Assembly: GCA_028023455.1 (NCBI GenBank)
Contig: JAQFVV010000030.1
Coordinates: forward strand, 2,190,501-2,254,500
Length of the DNA: 64,000 nt
Direction: 5' to 3'
Source of the DNA: Epiperipatus broadwayi
Lineage: Eukaryota; Onychophora; Udeonychophora; Euonychophora; Peripatidae
Position 1 is the stretch's first letter. Every line of letters begins with the position of its first letter. This document shows, piece by piece, positions 43,620-55,839 of this stretch. A model generated the notes under the pieces. That model was not told the DNA's origin and did no database searches. It worked only from the letters and a program-made list of their open reading frames with translations. Both the position numbers and the translations under genes were made by a program.

Positions 43620-44389
43620 GCTTAGATGTTGAGAGAGAAATAAAAGTATTCTGCTGAAATTGAGCAAGCTGAAGTCATGTGGTAGTCATGTGATATCTTG
43701 TTCATTAAAACTTTTTTCGAGTCATTGAAATTTTCTTCCTTTGAATTTTTATATTATTTATTAAAGCTCTACAACTAATTTTGATAGAGATAATCAAAAA
43801 TGTTGTACATTTTATTTTGATCAAGACAATGATAATATAATCAATCTTAGAAAACAGGATTTTTTAGGAAATACAAGAGTATATTTACTTATAACCATAA
43901 TGCAATCATATTTTGTGTTTTTCTTTTAAAATATCAATTCGCCATTTTAATGTTAAATGTCTGTTGAAACTCATTACGAGGAGCAGTTCTTTGTAAAAAA
44001 TAAATATTTTTTCTATCAGTATATAAACGGCTTTTTAATGCCACTATTGTATTAACAATGTCACATGATCTGCTCAGTAATTTGTACTTATAAATCTGTA
44101 CATATGATATTAATTTTCTATCTGAAATGTAATTCATAATATGTCATTGTTCTGAGCATAAATGTTTCTAAGTTTATCTATAGCCATTTTTCTGTCTACG
44201 AACTGATCATAATAACCAATCTGTACATTAAAAACATTCAATAACATAAACCATTTGAATTTATAGTATTAAAATTATTTCTAATATATTTGGGTTACAA
44301 GCGACTGTTTCTGATTATACGTGCATTAACTCTTCCTCTCTCCCCAAAAAAAGAATTTTTATCTTTTATTGATATAATAAAAATACTAT
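43620..44389. other. A+T-rich spacer
   Basis: No gene recognised. Confidence 0.5.
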
Positions 44390-46774
44390 CTACAATAGTG
44401 GTTCTCAATCTGTGGGTTGCAACCAGTGATGATATCTAACAGGTTCGCACCGGTTCGCGTGAACCGGTTCTTAAAATTAAAAAAAATTAGCGAACCACTA
44501 GTTAAATTATTCGAAAATAAATTTTATTTATTATTCTTCTAAAAAAGAGTTGACTTAATAAATAAATTACTTAATTGTTTCCAACAATAATCTAAAACAT
44601 TATTTGTATATATTTTTTTGTTATATCTAACCTAACAATGATTCTTTTTGAACAGATTGGGTTCAAAATGCTTTTCCTAGAATAATTCGACAATACGATA
44701 GAAAACATACCATTTGATCGTAGGCGTATTGCGCTTGGAACGTGTGATATGCGCGATGAAATTTGAATTTAAGAATTATTCTTCAAGAAATAATTTACAA
44801 CAGTTTTGTTTTAAGTAATTAAATCCATTACTTATCACGTTTCAAATTAGTTTATTTAAAAGTATACAAATAAAAAGTATTATTTTATTAGTGATAAAAG
44901 AAGTCATATTTAATTTTTACACAACAAGGTAAGTAAGAAATTAACTATTAGTTTACTTACATTTAACAGAGGCGTTGTTAAAATTAACAATTAGAAATAA
45001 ATTCGGCACATATGTATTTATGTATTACCATAATTTTTTTAAAGAAATTTACTCTAAGTGAAATTATTTTACTTTAAAGATAAAATAACTTCATTCAAAA
45101 GGACCTATCATTGCGAAAATAAACAGTAACATAAAACCATTGTTACTAATGATTTTGTTATGCCCACGTTGTTGTAAATATTTATTTAACTTTTATTTTT
45201 TATTTAAATATTTTATTTCTTCACTTACATATTTATCATGCAAAATTTGTTTTTATTTGATTAGTAAGTTTAATGGATTACCAGCTGTAGTATGTTTATA
45301 GTACATTATTTTCATTTAGTTTGCTATATCTGATTAACAGTGTGTCTTTTTTTAACAATGAGTTCAACATATTTTTTCTAAAATAACTTGGCAAGATAAT
45401 AACTTTGGCTCACCAAGTAGCATGACTCATTTTCAAATTTTTTTTTTTTTTTTAATTTTACTATTTTATTTCAGTTTTATGATCTATTACCACTCATTTG
45501 TATTAAAAATAAATTAATTAGATGTTTTTTTTTTTTCCTAGGGCGAATTTAACATGAGAATAACATAAAAATAAACATTTCACAAGAAACAATATCAGAT
45601 TTCTTCATAAAGGATCTTAAAACTAATTCAGAATCGAAAACGATTGTAAAGGATGGTACTTCTAATCAAATTTTGTTTTCTGTTTCTTCTGATACAACAG
45701 AAAATAAAGTTGACAACACAAATAAGCAACCCAGTTCCAAAAGGACAAAAGATGCATATAAAATAAATGTAGATAGTGAACTTCCTGACTGCTGGAATAT
45801 GAAACAAGCCAATGAATTCAAAGAAAAATATTGTGGTTTACTTATTATTGAAAAAATCTGTACCAAAATTGAAGTGAAGGCAGCTCAGATGTCAAAAGAA
45901 TGGAGATGTAATATTGTTCCAAGTGAAAAAAATAAAATGGTTCAACAAGCCTCTCTTCGAACAAAAATAAAAGGATACTTCATCAAAAGCACACCAGATA
46001 TGTGTGAAGCAATTGAAAGAAAGTACAAAAAATGCAATTTCCATATCCATAGACAAAGCTCATGAAAAGTTTATGAGTTATTTTTGTAAAATTGTCAATA
46101 CCATTTATACTTTAGTAAAATTAAACCGACCACTTTCCGATAGTGAACATTTGATAGAATTACAAAAAAAGAATGGGTTAGATATTGGACTGAAACTCCG
46201 TTCTTGATTCATGGCTGTCAAAGTTGTTGAGCACATTGCAAAATATATTAAAAAGGAATCAAAATTTAAAGATATTTGTTATAATTGATGAGGCATCAAC
46301 AATATCATGCAAAACAGTTCTTATCATTTTTATTAAGATTGAAAATGCAGATTATTCACCAACAATTTTTGTAGATTTAGTGGAATTACAAAACCAAGAT
46401 GATGAAATCATTTACACTGCTGTACGCCAAAGCCTGCATTTAGTAAGATTTGATAATCCATATTTGAAGAATAATTTGCCTGGATTTTGTTCAGATGGAG
46501 CAAGTGTGATGCTGGGAAGATGGTCAGAAGTGAATGTTAAAATAAAAATACTCTACTCCGAGATTATTATTTGGCATTGTTTGAGTCATCACCTTCAGCT
46601 TGTGCTGGATAATTATATCAAGGTTATTATAAAGCAAATGAATCACTTTGAAGCATTTATTAATGAAAAATACAAAATCTTTCATCAGTCTATTAAAAAC
46701 CAAATGACACTGAATAAAATTTCGAACAATTTGTGACGATCTCTTACACTAGCACATAATTATTTATAAACAAG

Positions 46775-47193
46775 GCTTAATGGTTTAACACCAATCCTGC
46801 CTAATAGGATAGTGGTGGATATGGTTGTTAAAGAGCCAAAGACACCAAAATGTATGAGTGCTGAACTGAGTTCAGACCTATATGATTATATAAGCTATTG
46901 AGCTTAAATTGAACATATTATTGTGTTTTCAATTTCATTCTCATAGTTTTATAGTTAAGTAGAGATAAAAGGTGTTTGCTGGAGGGTTGCATTAGATCCT
47001 AAGATCTAGGTGCAGTGCTCTCAGATCCAAAGCTCCTCACTGATGAAGGCCACAAGCCAGAAACTAGTCTGGGGATATTGTCCGGCATTAGATAGGGATT
47101 TTATGCACAAGCCTTCCATCATCCATTGATTACTCTAGTTGGCACAGGGTGGCACTACTGTATGGAGAGTTTTGCCTTGTTTAATTGAAATTA
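46775..47193 (+). repeat. Repeat R2, plus copy inside the hAT transposase
   Basis: From TAATGGTTTAACACCAATCC to GAGAGTTTTGCC. Contains ACACCAAAATGTATGAG, TTAGATCCTAAGATCTAGG, the core at 47040-47064, and GATTACTCTAGTTGGCAC. It lies between transposase pieces 3 and 4, so it inserted into the hAT after that was in place. Confidence 0.75.
47040..47064 (+). ncRNA. Hammerhead-like core in R2
   Basis: CTGATGA, A-GGC-CACAA-GCC-A, GAAAC; identical in core to 43419-43443. Confidence 0.5.
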
Positions 47194-47788
47194 TAAAAAT
47201 TAGTAGTTTTTGCCCAAGATAGGCAGCATGTATTCATAGAACAGCAGTTGCAACATGATGAACCTATCCAGCACTGTATGATTTTTTTACTACTAGTAAG
47301 AATTTTTCTGGAATGGCTAAATGTCTCACTAACAAATATTTTATGAGAGATCTGGCTTTAATAATCGATATACTAGAAGACATTTTTTTGTTATCAGATG
47401 TTCTTCAAGAAAGATGTGTAAATATATTGTGTGCTGAACAATTGATTAAGAAGAACAATTAAAGCATTTGAATATCTTGGAGAGAAGAGTGGTATGAAAA
47501 TAATAAATGAAACTATCTTTTTCTAAGGAATTCCAGCATATTAATTTTGTTGAAGACAACTAATATGTGGGTCTTCTCCAGCAAAAATTACTGAATGCAG
47601 TGATAACAAATATAACATTAAGATTAATGGATTGTGATAGCATAAGTAATAATATTCAAAATAAAAATCTGTAATATAGGGTATATGAGCACAGACTTTC
47701 ACATGACCCACCACTCTCCACTCTATCTAATAACACTGATACACTCAAGCACATATATGCTGAAAAGATAAATAATCACCATACACGT

Positions 47789-47815
47789 ATTTCATGCTAA
47801 ACCAGCAATCATCAG
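47789..47815 (-). ncRNA. Hammerhead-like core in R1
   Basis: Minus strand: CTGATGA, T-TGCT-GGTTT-AGCA-T, GAAAT. Same as 27650-27676, with upstream TATATATGTGTGGGAGATGA preserving stem III and a G at position 17. Confidence 0.5.
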
Positions 47816-48114
47816 TTGGTCCAGATTATCATCTCCCACACATATATACTATAAGTGCTCAGATATATATATTAATATAGACAATATTCATACTTTAATG
47901 GACTGGCTCCAATCTACTACACACTCCAACTCTTCAACCGTCCATCCAATTGAAAATCTGATGATGGAATGCTCGAAGGCCATCCTGAGGCCAAGATTCT
48001 TGTCACACCCATGTTGACCCAAGGTCAATCTGAACCCCACATGTACAGGACATAATCCATTAAATACATATGCCAGGATGGGTAGAAATCTCTACAATGT
48101 AATAAGTGAAACCC

Positions 48115-48275
48115 AGGCTTAATATATACCATGTGTCTATATATGTAATATAGGGTATATGAGCACAGACTTTCACATGTCCCACCACCATAGAGTGGAG
48201 AGTGGTGGGTCATGTGAAAGTCTGTGCTCATATACCCTATATTACATATATAGACACATGGTATATATTAAGCCT
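48115..48275. repeat. Near-perfect palindrome, arms about 74 bp
   Basis: AGGCTTAATATATACCATGT at 48115 is mirrored by ACATGGTATATATTAAGCCT ending at 48275; one mismatch (CATGTCCC against GGGTCATG) and a loop of about 13 bases. The near identity of the arms means they arose together or very recently. It forms the 5' end of the R1 insertion. Confidence 0.9.
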
Positions 48276-49309
48276 GTGTTTCAGTTAAAATAAAAATCAT
48301 AAAATTCATCAATTAGTTAAAATTGTGAATCCAGATGCTTGAAATCTGGAAGAAGCTGTAGTTCTCACAAAAGAATTTGAAGAGAAAATAACAGATTTTT
48401 ACAAAGCATTTCATCATGAGATTTCAGAAAATGATTTCCATGATTATGTTGAAAATTTTATGAGAAATCACCAGAAACATGTTGTACCTGAAACTATCCA
48501 AAGATCTAAAAATATAATTAAAACCATTGCTGTGAGTTCCACAGTGGCTGAAGGAAGGTTTTCTGTGATGAACACAATTTATTCGGATAAAAGAAATCAC
48601 CTCAAAATAAAAAATGTGACAAATCTTCTAGTAATAAATTTGATAGATCTTCCATTAGATTGTTGGGACTGTATGACTCAGTTCAAGTATGGCTAAGAAA
48701 TTGCAACATGACTGATGATTCTAGAGTCAATAAGCGTAATCAACCTAAAGAGACATATTATGTGAGTAGAATGTCCATATGGAAATATCTTGCCAAATAA
48801 ATAAGTTTTTTTTCTAATTATAAAAATGGTTTAAATCTTTTTGGTCCAATAAGTGAGATTGTAAAGAACATCATAGTGTGCATATGCACTGCTGCACCTT
48901 TATGTGTATGAGGGGAGGGGGTCATGCAAAATTTCTGAGAAGTCACCAAACATTTTTGGGTACAAAGCCAAAAAGTGATTTGCTTCCATGCTTATAAAGA
49001 AGAAAAATAAACAGAATAGTTTTTTAAATACCACCTGCATTTAGAGAACCGGTTCTTGGAAATTTGGGATATTATCACAGGTTGCAACCCCTTTGAGGGT
49101 CGAACAACCCTTTCACAGGGGTCACCTAAGACCATTGGAAAACACTGAGATTTTTGACCTCATTTAAGGAGAAGCTACAGTACATCACATCACATCACAT
49201 TTTCAATTCATAACAGTAGGAAAATTAAAAGTTGGGAGTCATCATAACATAAAGAACTGTATTAAAGGGTTATGGCATTAGGAAGGTTGAGGGTCACAGA
49301 CCTACAATA

Positions 49310-51692
49310 ATTAAAATCTTTTTTTCTTTGAACTATTTGAATTGCATACTTAGCTGTTTATTGTGTATCAAAATTTCAACTATGGAAGACATCAAGTTAA
49401 ACTTTACAATGGATTCTTCAGCATGCAGTTTGCTTTCTATTTGTTTACTATTCTTATAAATAAGATACAAACTTTTATCCATTCTGATAAGTATGTGTTT
49501 GTTTAAATGCACATACATATATAGATATAATAAATTAAATAATTTTAAAAGACTAATTCTTTTAAAATAGTAAGTAAAAGATTTATAACTTTTAAGATTA
49601 GAAAAAGATTCTAAAAATTAATAGCAGTCTAATTAATGAGAGTAGAGTACATCGTTAATGAAATAAAACAATTAAAGAAATTTGTGTTTACGTTTCCTTC
49701 ATAAGATAAAATGACAAACTATAAAAATAACTCATTAATTAAAATCAGAAAGGTAGCAATATAAATTCTTGTATGGAGATTAAAATGAAGATCACCTAAG
49801 CATATGGATAAGAGTATGAGCCAATCAACTGCAGGGATTAAAACAACGAAAGCCTCAGTATGAATCTGAGGCAGAAGACTTCACTTGATTCTTGGAACTT
49901 CATCTGTATGAACTGACATATACTTTTGAGCAGATCGTCTCCCATGGCACAGTGATTTCAAGTGCAGAGAGCTGGCCTCCAAATATGGGAACAGTCAGCT
50001 AGGTCTCTTACATATTGATCTACATTATTATTTAGGTATGCCCTTGGGCCTTATTATGTAAATAATTGCATGTATGTAAATAGTTAAAATGCTATTAAGG
50101 AATCATTTATTAAATTATCTAAATACTAACCGTTTAGTAGTGAGTTGTACTCATGGGAAGTGTTCTCTTAGATCAGCTAGACATAGCATTCGATTAATCT
50201 TATTTCCTTTGAAAGATTGCCTATATCAGTAATAAATACTATTTCTGCAATGTAATTTTCATTAGTCCACTCTCACTCAAGATGGGGACTATTCATTATA
50301 GGATAATCTCTAGCCTAATGAATGACTAATAAAAATTTATTAATATAGTACTTATACGAGTCTTAAACCTTGATGAATCCTTAACCATAAAGCTCATTCT
50401 ATGTTCACATGCTGAAAAGTCCATATTTAGTAAATTTCTCATATTCTATATACAGTATCTAGGAAAAAATATTCTATATATCTAAGAAAAACTGAAATAT
50501 ATATATCTTTATTAGCACATGTATCTCCTATATTGTTACCTCACCTCTTACTACAATTATTTTCATTACTTAAATTAGAGATCTGTCGAGCATGGTGATC
50601 TAACCAGCTTTTGTAAGACAGACATTTTTAGTCTGACCAGTTGTTTTTTTTTTACTTTAGTAGGAATGGAAAGATCTTTAAAACGAAACAGCGAGAGAGA
50701 AAGAAAAAAGAGAACAATCAATATTTTGGTTGAAAAAAAAAAGTGAACATTTTTTTTTAAAAAATAAAAGATTTTAAAAATAATAGTATTTAAAATTTTG
50801 TTGTAAAGATTTAAAAACAAAAATGAAAAAACTTCTGAGAAGAATTTGTATTTTTATTTTTAATCTTATTTACGTATTCATAATTAAATAGAGACATTTA
50901 TTTATTTTAATTAAAACAATTATCTGAAACAAACGTAAAGAGAATATCACTAGCAAAATAAAAATGTAATTGAATGTAACCCCTAATAAAAATGGTCCAA
51001 ATGCTGTTAAACAATTATCATTTTTAACTTTACAAGCAATCGATTTAAAAAAAAAATGCAAAGTTTTATATACACCTAAAACACATGGATAAAGACATAT
51101 GTAAAAGGGAAATTATTTATAATTCTGTTTAAATTAGCCATCTTTTATTGGCACGAGCCATGCATCTCACGTCATCAACATGGTTCATATTTATTAATAG
51201 CAAACGATTGCAATTCAGTTTAATATGCAAGAAATATTAATCTTTAATTAAATTTAAAATTTATATCTGGATTTAAAATACAACAAAATCTAATTTAATA
51301 CTTGATTAGTAATCTTTAATGTATTTCTTCTAATGAATGTGTTAAAAGAAAGTGCATTTGTAAACTGAGTAATAGCATTACACTTAAGAAATCAAAATAG
51401 GTAGTGGCTTTATAGGAACGTTTTTTTAAAAAAAGCCAAGATTCAAATTTCTAACAGAAAAAAGAAAGCATATCTCTTTTAATGAATGTAACTATTGACA
51501 TTTTTTTTAACATGATGCTAAAATCAATTTTAATTCATATTATTCAAAATTATCCAAGCATTATATTAATCACATTTTGATGATTAATTATATCAGTCTA
51601 TTGTATGGATTCTCATCTCACCCTTAATGTATAGAAAGACAGATTATTTCTCAAGTTCCAGATATAGAACAAACACAACAATTAGGATAATC
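49310..51692. other. A+T-rich spacer
   Basis: No gene recognised. A slightly richer patch at 49830-50000 contains the hairpin CCTCAGTATGAATCTGAGG but no family signal. Confidence 0.5.
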
Positions 51693-51697
51693 CACAC

Positions 51698-52328
51698 TGT
51701 TATAGTCCTCCTTTCTCTCAGAAGTGGACTATTCCAGATGCCTCCTTATCTGATTGGATTAACCATTGTTTGCTACAGGCCAATAGGCTGATGCATAGAT
51801 AACATAGCCAATGATTATTACAGGCCAATAAGCAATGATGCTTGCTGAATCTGAAGGTTTTCAATAAGGTCAGGGATCTGGGTATAAATAGTCAGCCTTT
51901 TGTGAGGATCAAGGAAGAACGTGTCTAACCTAAACAGACTCTTTGTGTTCTCCCAGGGAAACTCTGCTAACCTACACAGCAGCAAGTATCCCCATTGATA
52001 GCACTATGCTATTTAGTCTATGCAGCTAGGCAAGTCCCACAGAGACTGGACACTGCTAAGACCACACTTGGCTCGAGGCAAGCTATCTTGTACAACTGGA
52101 AGTCATAGACCCTATCCATGAGGCAAGCCATCAGGTGTGGCTGGAAGCGATAGGCAGAACCCAGAGTTTACGTTAAACTCCAATATTCAACTTGTAAATA
52201 TTCACTTGTATATATTGTGTTGTATATATTTGTACATAATAATAAATATATTAATTGTAATACTTGTTTCAGTATTATTTTACATTATTTACTATTGGTT
52301 GGGTCTGTAATCCAGACCAAACACAACA
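51698..52328 (+). mobile_element. Solo LTR, 631 bp
   Basis: Begins TGTTATAGTCC and ends CCAAACACAACA (TGTT...AACA), with a 5-bp duplication CACAC at 51693-51697 and 52329-52333. Three CCAAT boxes in the first third (GGCCAATAGG, AGCCAATGATT, GGCCAATAAGC), TATAAATAG-type TATAAATA at 51893, and AATAAA near 52242 give a complete U3-R-U5. The strand follows from TATA and polyadenylation signals. No internal region remains, so two LTRs recombined. Not similar to the Gypsy LTR at 32078. Confidence 0.85.
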
Positions 52329-52333
52329 CACAC

Positions 52334-53920
52334 AATTTTTATAATTTTATACTATTCATATAAAGCTTTTGCTGAAATAAAATCTACTAATAAAAAGACT
52401 ACAGAGAGAATAAAAAACCTGGCTCTTACAAACCAATAAGACTACTTTATTTTTAAAAGAATTCTGGTCATGCTTGTAGGTTTAAACTTGAAAAAATGGA
52501 ATATTGAATATTTGGATTCACTGTATTTTATAAATATTTTTATTTTACTTTATATCAGTGATTATGCATAGAATTTTAAACATCATCTAATATTAATAGT
52601 GACCATGCAATATTAATCATTCACTATTTCGGTAATGAGTATATTTGCTTCTCACCTAGTTACCCAAGTCTTTATTGCTATTTTTCAAATCAAATTCACT
52701 AACTGCCCAAAAATCTGATGTGGCACTCACAGAATTATTAATTTATATCTATAGCTAAGGTCTTCACTTATTACTTAAATCATGTTAAACCATTTCTATC
52801 ATCAAATGAGTCTACCTCATAATTTAATAGTAAACTTCAGCATCATAGAATATGAATAGATTAAGAAAACAATAATTTGAAACACAATCAATGAGCTTGT
52901 TTTAGTGAAGCATACACAACAACTAAAGACTATTTTTGTATTCAACATATTTTAGTTAAAAAATAAGTAAATATAAAATAAGCTTGTAGATGTGGGAAAA
53001 TATGTCTGATTATCTCAAGTAAAGGTAATGTGATGCAGTGAAGTAGTAGGATAAGTAATAATGGTTTAGTTTGTGATAAGGCAATTACACCCAAAACAGA
53101 TAGTGATAAAAATTGTATTTAGTGAACTCTTGACTTATTTATCTTTATTTTGTTAATAGTTTAATACTTATAGTAATTTAGTATAATTGTGATGTTAAAA
53201 GAGAGTAGTGTGAGATGCTATCCAAATAAATGATAGAGATGAATTTGTAAAGTATCTCTAATTGTTTTAAACATGACTTCAAGTTATCAGATATAAGTAA
53301 CATATGTTCAAAATTCAATCTTAAACACAAGTGAATGGTTTTAGATTTTAACAGCTCTGTAGGTTTAATGTCAGTTTAGGAGTAATTAGACAGAGGTGGC
53401 TTAACTTCGGGCATCTACTAGGATTGTTATATTTTTTTCTGAAACATGATATCATATGCTGGAACTTATGGAATAGAAGATCATATTTTACTGGATTATA
53501 TCTACTTTTTCTGTAAGCTTAATTTTTACTTCTAGACTACCACTTAAAGGTAAAATATAAACAAATGAATTTAAATGAGTGACTGTGAACTTCTACTAGA
53601 GTCTGTAGTCTTTTATAGGAAGCAATAAAATATGTTGGGGTGGGTGGGGTGATAATCAATCTAATGTCTGCATTAATGCAAGACTTTCTCTTATGAGTAG
53701 GAATGGTAAGCTTAGACAGGGCAGTGTAATTCTTTCTTTCTTAAGAAAGAATGAATTTATAACAGAGGCACCTTTTTCTGAAAGTATTAAAATAATTGCA
53801 GAAAGCAGATGTATCAATGGACAAAAATTTATATCTAAAGACTAAGTAGTTAGTAAAAAATGTTTAAGGTATAAAAAAATTAGCTCAGTACTAGAATTAG
53901 TTATTTTAAATAGATCAGTA
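52334..53920. other. A+T-rich spacer
   Basis: No gene recognised. Confidence 0.5.
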
Positions 53921-53926
53921 TTTAAC

Positions 53927-54183
53927 CACTAAACATCACATGATCACCATTTCTTATGCTTGTTCGTAATTGTTATTAAAAAAACTCTCCATACAGTAGT
54001 ATCAACCAGAGTAATCAATGGATGCCAGAAGGCCTGTGCACAAAATCCCTATCTAGTGCCTACTCATACAACATCCCCAGACTAGTTTCTAGCTTGTGAC
54101 TTTTGTAAGTGTGTTCTGGCATCCATTGATTACTGTGGCTTGCCCTAAGTGGCACTAATATATGGATAGTTTTGCCTGTTTTA
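53927..54183. repeat. Repeat R2, folded-back fragment
   Basis: Minus part 53927-54109 with terminal phrase CATCACATGATCACCATTTC and a decayed core (54085-54109, CTTACAA...GAAAC), joined at 54110 to a plus part ending GGATAGTTTTGCCTGTTTTA. 53984-54035 pairs with 54113-54180. The core region is the turning point of the hairpin. Confidence 0.7.
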
Positions 54184-54207
54184 GATCGGTATTTACTAGA
54201 GATAAGT

Positions 54208-54273
54208 TTATTCTATTTTAGTTGAACTGTATTTTTTCTGTTATTCTATTTTAGTTGAACTGTATTTTTTCTG
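54208..54273. repeat. Exact 2 x 33-bp tandem duplication
   Basis: The unit starting TTATTCTATTTTAGTTGAAC is present twice with no mismatch (54208-54240, 54241-54273), so it is a very recent slippage or replication event in non-coding DNA. Confidence 0.95.
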
Positions 54274-54614
54274 ATTAAAAAAAAAGGGGAGATAGGTAGT
54301 AAATTAAACGTTTTTAATAATCTTGAAATCTCCGAGTAAATTATAAAATTCTGTATAATGTAGAGTTAATTCTTTTCTTTAAAAAGGTTGAGAATTACTA
54401 GAATGTTAAGATTTAGTAACAACATTTAATTATAGTCATGTTACTTTGCCACTATTTTGCTATTTTCCTAACACAATGTATTGTAGTTTTTTTTCATTAG
54501 ACAATCTTTTAAAAAAAAGTGTTACTGTTATGTATTTTGACTTCTGAATTACTGTTCGGTGTACTTCTTTCATAAAGCTTGAAAAACAGGTTTTCTCCTG
54601 ACTGCGCCAAAATT

Positions 54615-55833
54615 GTGAAGTACACCTGGATCTTGTTTTACGCGATAGATAGGTTCCTCAGAAAACACGCGCAAACGAAATTGTGCAAAAATAGACGTAA
54701 CTTACATTGAAAAAGGGGGGATGCGGTCTGTGATTTTTCAAAATTCATGTAAAAGCAAAGCACCAACGTAAAATTACTTTAAAATTCGTGCAAAAAAAAA
54801 AATAAGGAAATAAAATATGACTAATAAAAAACTTCAAATTTGAAAAAAAATGATACAAGACAAACTTTTTTTAACTATAATATTTAATTTTATTCAAAAT
54901 AATATATTTTTATGCATAATTTACAGTACAGTAATTTAAATTTTTTTATACAAGTTTTAATTATTACCGCTATTTGTCCAAAAAGACGTTCGTTAGCAAA
55001 CTAGTAAAAAATCAGATTCTCATGTGATGTGATGCGATGTATTTGGCTTCTCCTTAAACAAAGTCAAGAATATCTCAGCAATTATTCTCGCAAGAGGAAA
55101 TACAACTAGCACCAAGTTCACTCTCATGTTGTGTTAATGGTTTTCTGTTGACGACAATGATGATTTTATTAATTGTTTATGAACTTAGACTTATGATAAT
55201 AAAAAGACATTTATTCACCACTGTTGGGGAAAATTTAATTAAAACTAACAACTAAAAATTAAATTCTTATTTTCGTCTTTAATTTTCAATTCCGTTTAAA
55301 TATCAAATTTCGTTTTACATCACATTAATTTCAAGTCACCCGTAAGTAATTTTTAAATTGTTAATTACAATTAAAAATTAGATTTTAATTTTTAATTGTG
55401 CCCACTGCTATTACTGACCTTTTAAAAATAAACTTGTGGACACTAAATGATTAATAATTGATCACGTTCTTTTTTAAAAAGAAAAATAGAATGTGATTCA
55501 AAATGCAAAATTAACACGCACAATGTTTGAACAAATTTACATTATAATCTTGTAAAATTTAATGTGTGTATACATAAAATATGGAAATCATGATTTTAAT
55601 TTTATTATTGCATAAAATCTTACTATTATAAAGCACTGAAAATATTGAAATTACTAAGATGAAAGTCGAATTCCAATAATGTTCTATTACTTTCAATATA
55701 ACATAAGTGCACGAAATTTATTATTTAAAGTAATAGTGCATTATCGGACTTCGACTTCCGGTTAAAGACGAATCGCGTAACTTCAAAATCGTGTTAAATA
55801 AGTCAGCATAAAAAGAGACCCAGGTGTTCTTGA
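54615..55833. mobile_element. Possible terminal-inverted-repeat element
   Basis: Left end CACCTGGATCTTGTTTTACG and right end, read inward, CACCTGGGTCTCTTTTTATG. Both are followed within 60 bases by CGCG-containing sequence. No transposase and no agreed target duplication. Within it, 55217-55417 has a further imperfect inverted repeat (ACTGTTGGGG... against ...CCCACTGCT) with AAAAATTAAA-type arms. Confidence 0.35.
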
Positions 55834-55839
55834 TTTAAT

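Larger units (their letters stand above)
47670..48286 (-). mobile_element. Retroposon R1, full-looking copy with 12-bp TSD
   Basis: 617 bp flanked by the exact duplication AAAATAAAAATC at 47658-47669 and 48287-48298, inside the hAT transposase. Minus-strand order: a hairpin of two facing copies of the tRNA-like end (48275-48202 against 48188-48115), a unique middle, CTGATGATGGAATGCTCGAA, the stem III strand ATATATGTGTG, the hammerhead core (47815-47789), and the tRNA-like end GGTGGGTCATGTGAAAGTCT, then GTGCTCATATACCC. It shows that R1 moves as a retroposon and that the inverted tRNA-like ends are part of the inserted unit. Confidence 0.85.
45540..48696 (+). pseudogene. hAT transposase (KIAA1586-like), interrupted
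   Basis: Exon-like start after a polypyrimidine tract and CCTAG at 45541. Piece 1 (45570-46065) ISDFFIKDLKTNSES ... TKIEVKAAQMSKEW. Piece 2 (to 46207) ISISIDKAHEKFMSYF. Piece 3 (46224-46736) VIIDEASTISCKTVLI with the first catalytic-type Asp, NLPGFCSDGASVMLGR with the second, then IIIWHCLSHHLQLVL, the CxxH block. Piece 4 (47195-47660, many stops) YPALYDFFTTSKNFSG. Piece 5 (48300-48696) TVAEGRFSVMNTIYSDKRN, the hAT C-terminal dimerisation region, ending at TAA/TGG...TAA near 48696. Frameshifts near 46015 and 46200. The order matches the KIAA1586-like hAT group; inactive. Confidence 0.85.
44424..49080 (+). mobile_element. hAT transposon with KIAA1586-like transposase, decayed
   Basis: Ends CAGTGATGATATC (left) and CTGTGATAATATC (right, read inward) are inverted repeats. 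Subterminal AACCGGTTC occurs near both ends (44462 and 49048). An exact 8-bp duplication GTTGCAAC lies at 44416-44423 and 49081-49088, inside the SPIN-like MITE. It carries a broken transposase (45540-48696) and has itself been hit by repeats R2 (46775-47193) and R1 (47670-48286). Confidence 0.9.
44398..49301. mobile_element. SPIN-like hAT MITE, split by a larger hAT
   Basis: Left piece 44398-44423 (GTGGTTCTCAATCTGTGGG) and right piece 49081-49301 (AACCCCTTTGAGGGTCGAAC, CCTTTCACAGGGGTCACC, AAGACCATTGGAAAACAC, CATAACAGTAGGAAAATT, AACTGTATTAAAGGGTTATG, GCATTAGGAAGGTTGAGGG) join to a short element of about 240 bp that closely resembles, from memory, the SPIN non-autonomous consensus. An 8-bp duplication CTACAATA lies at 44390-44397 and 49302-49309. 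SPIN elements are known for spread between distant animals. Similarity must be checked by search. Confidence 0.7.
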
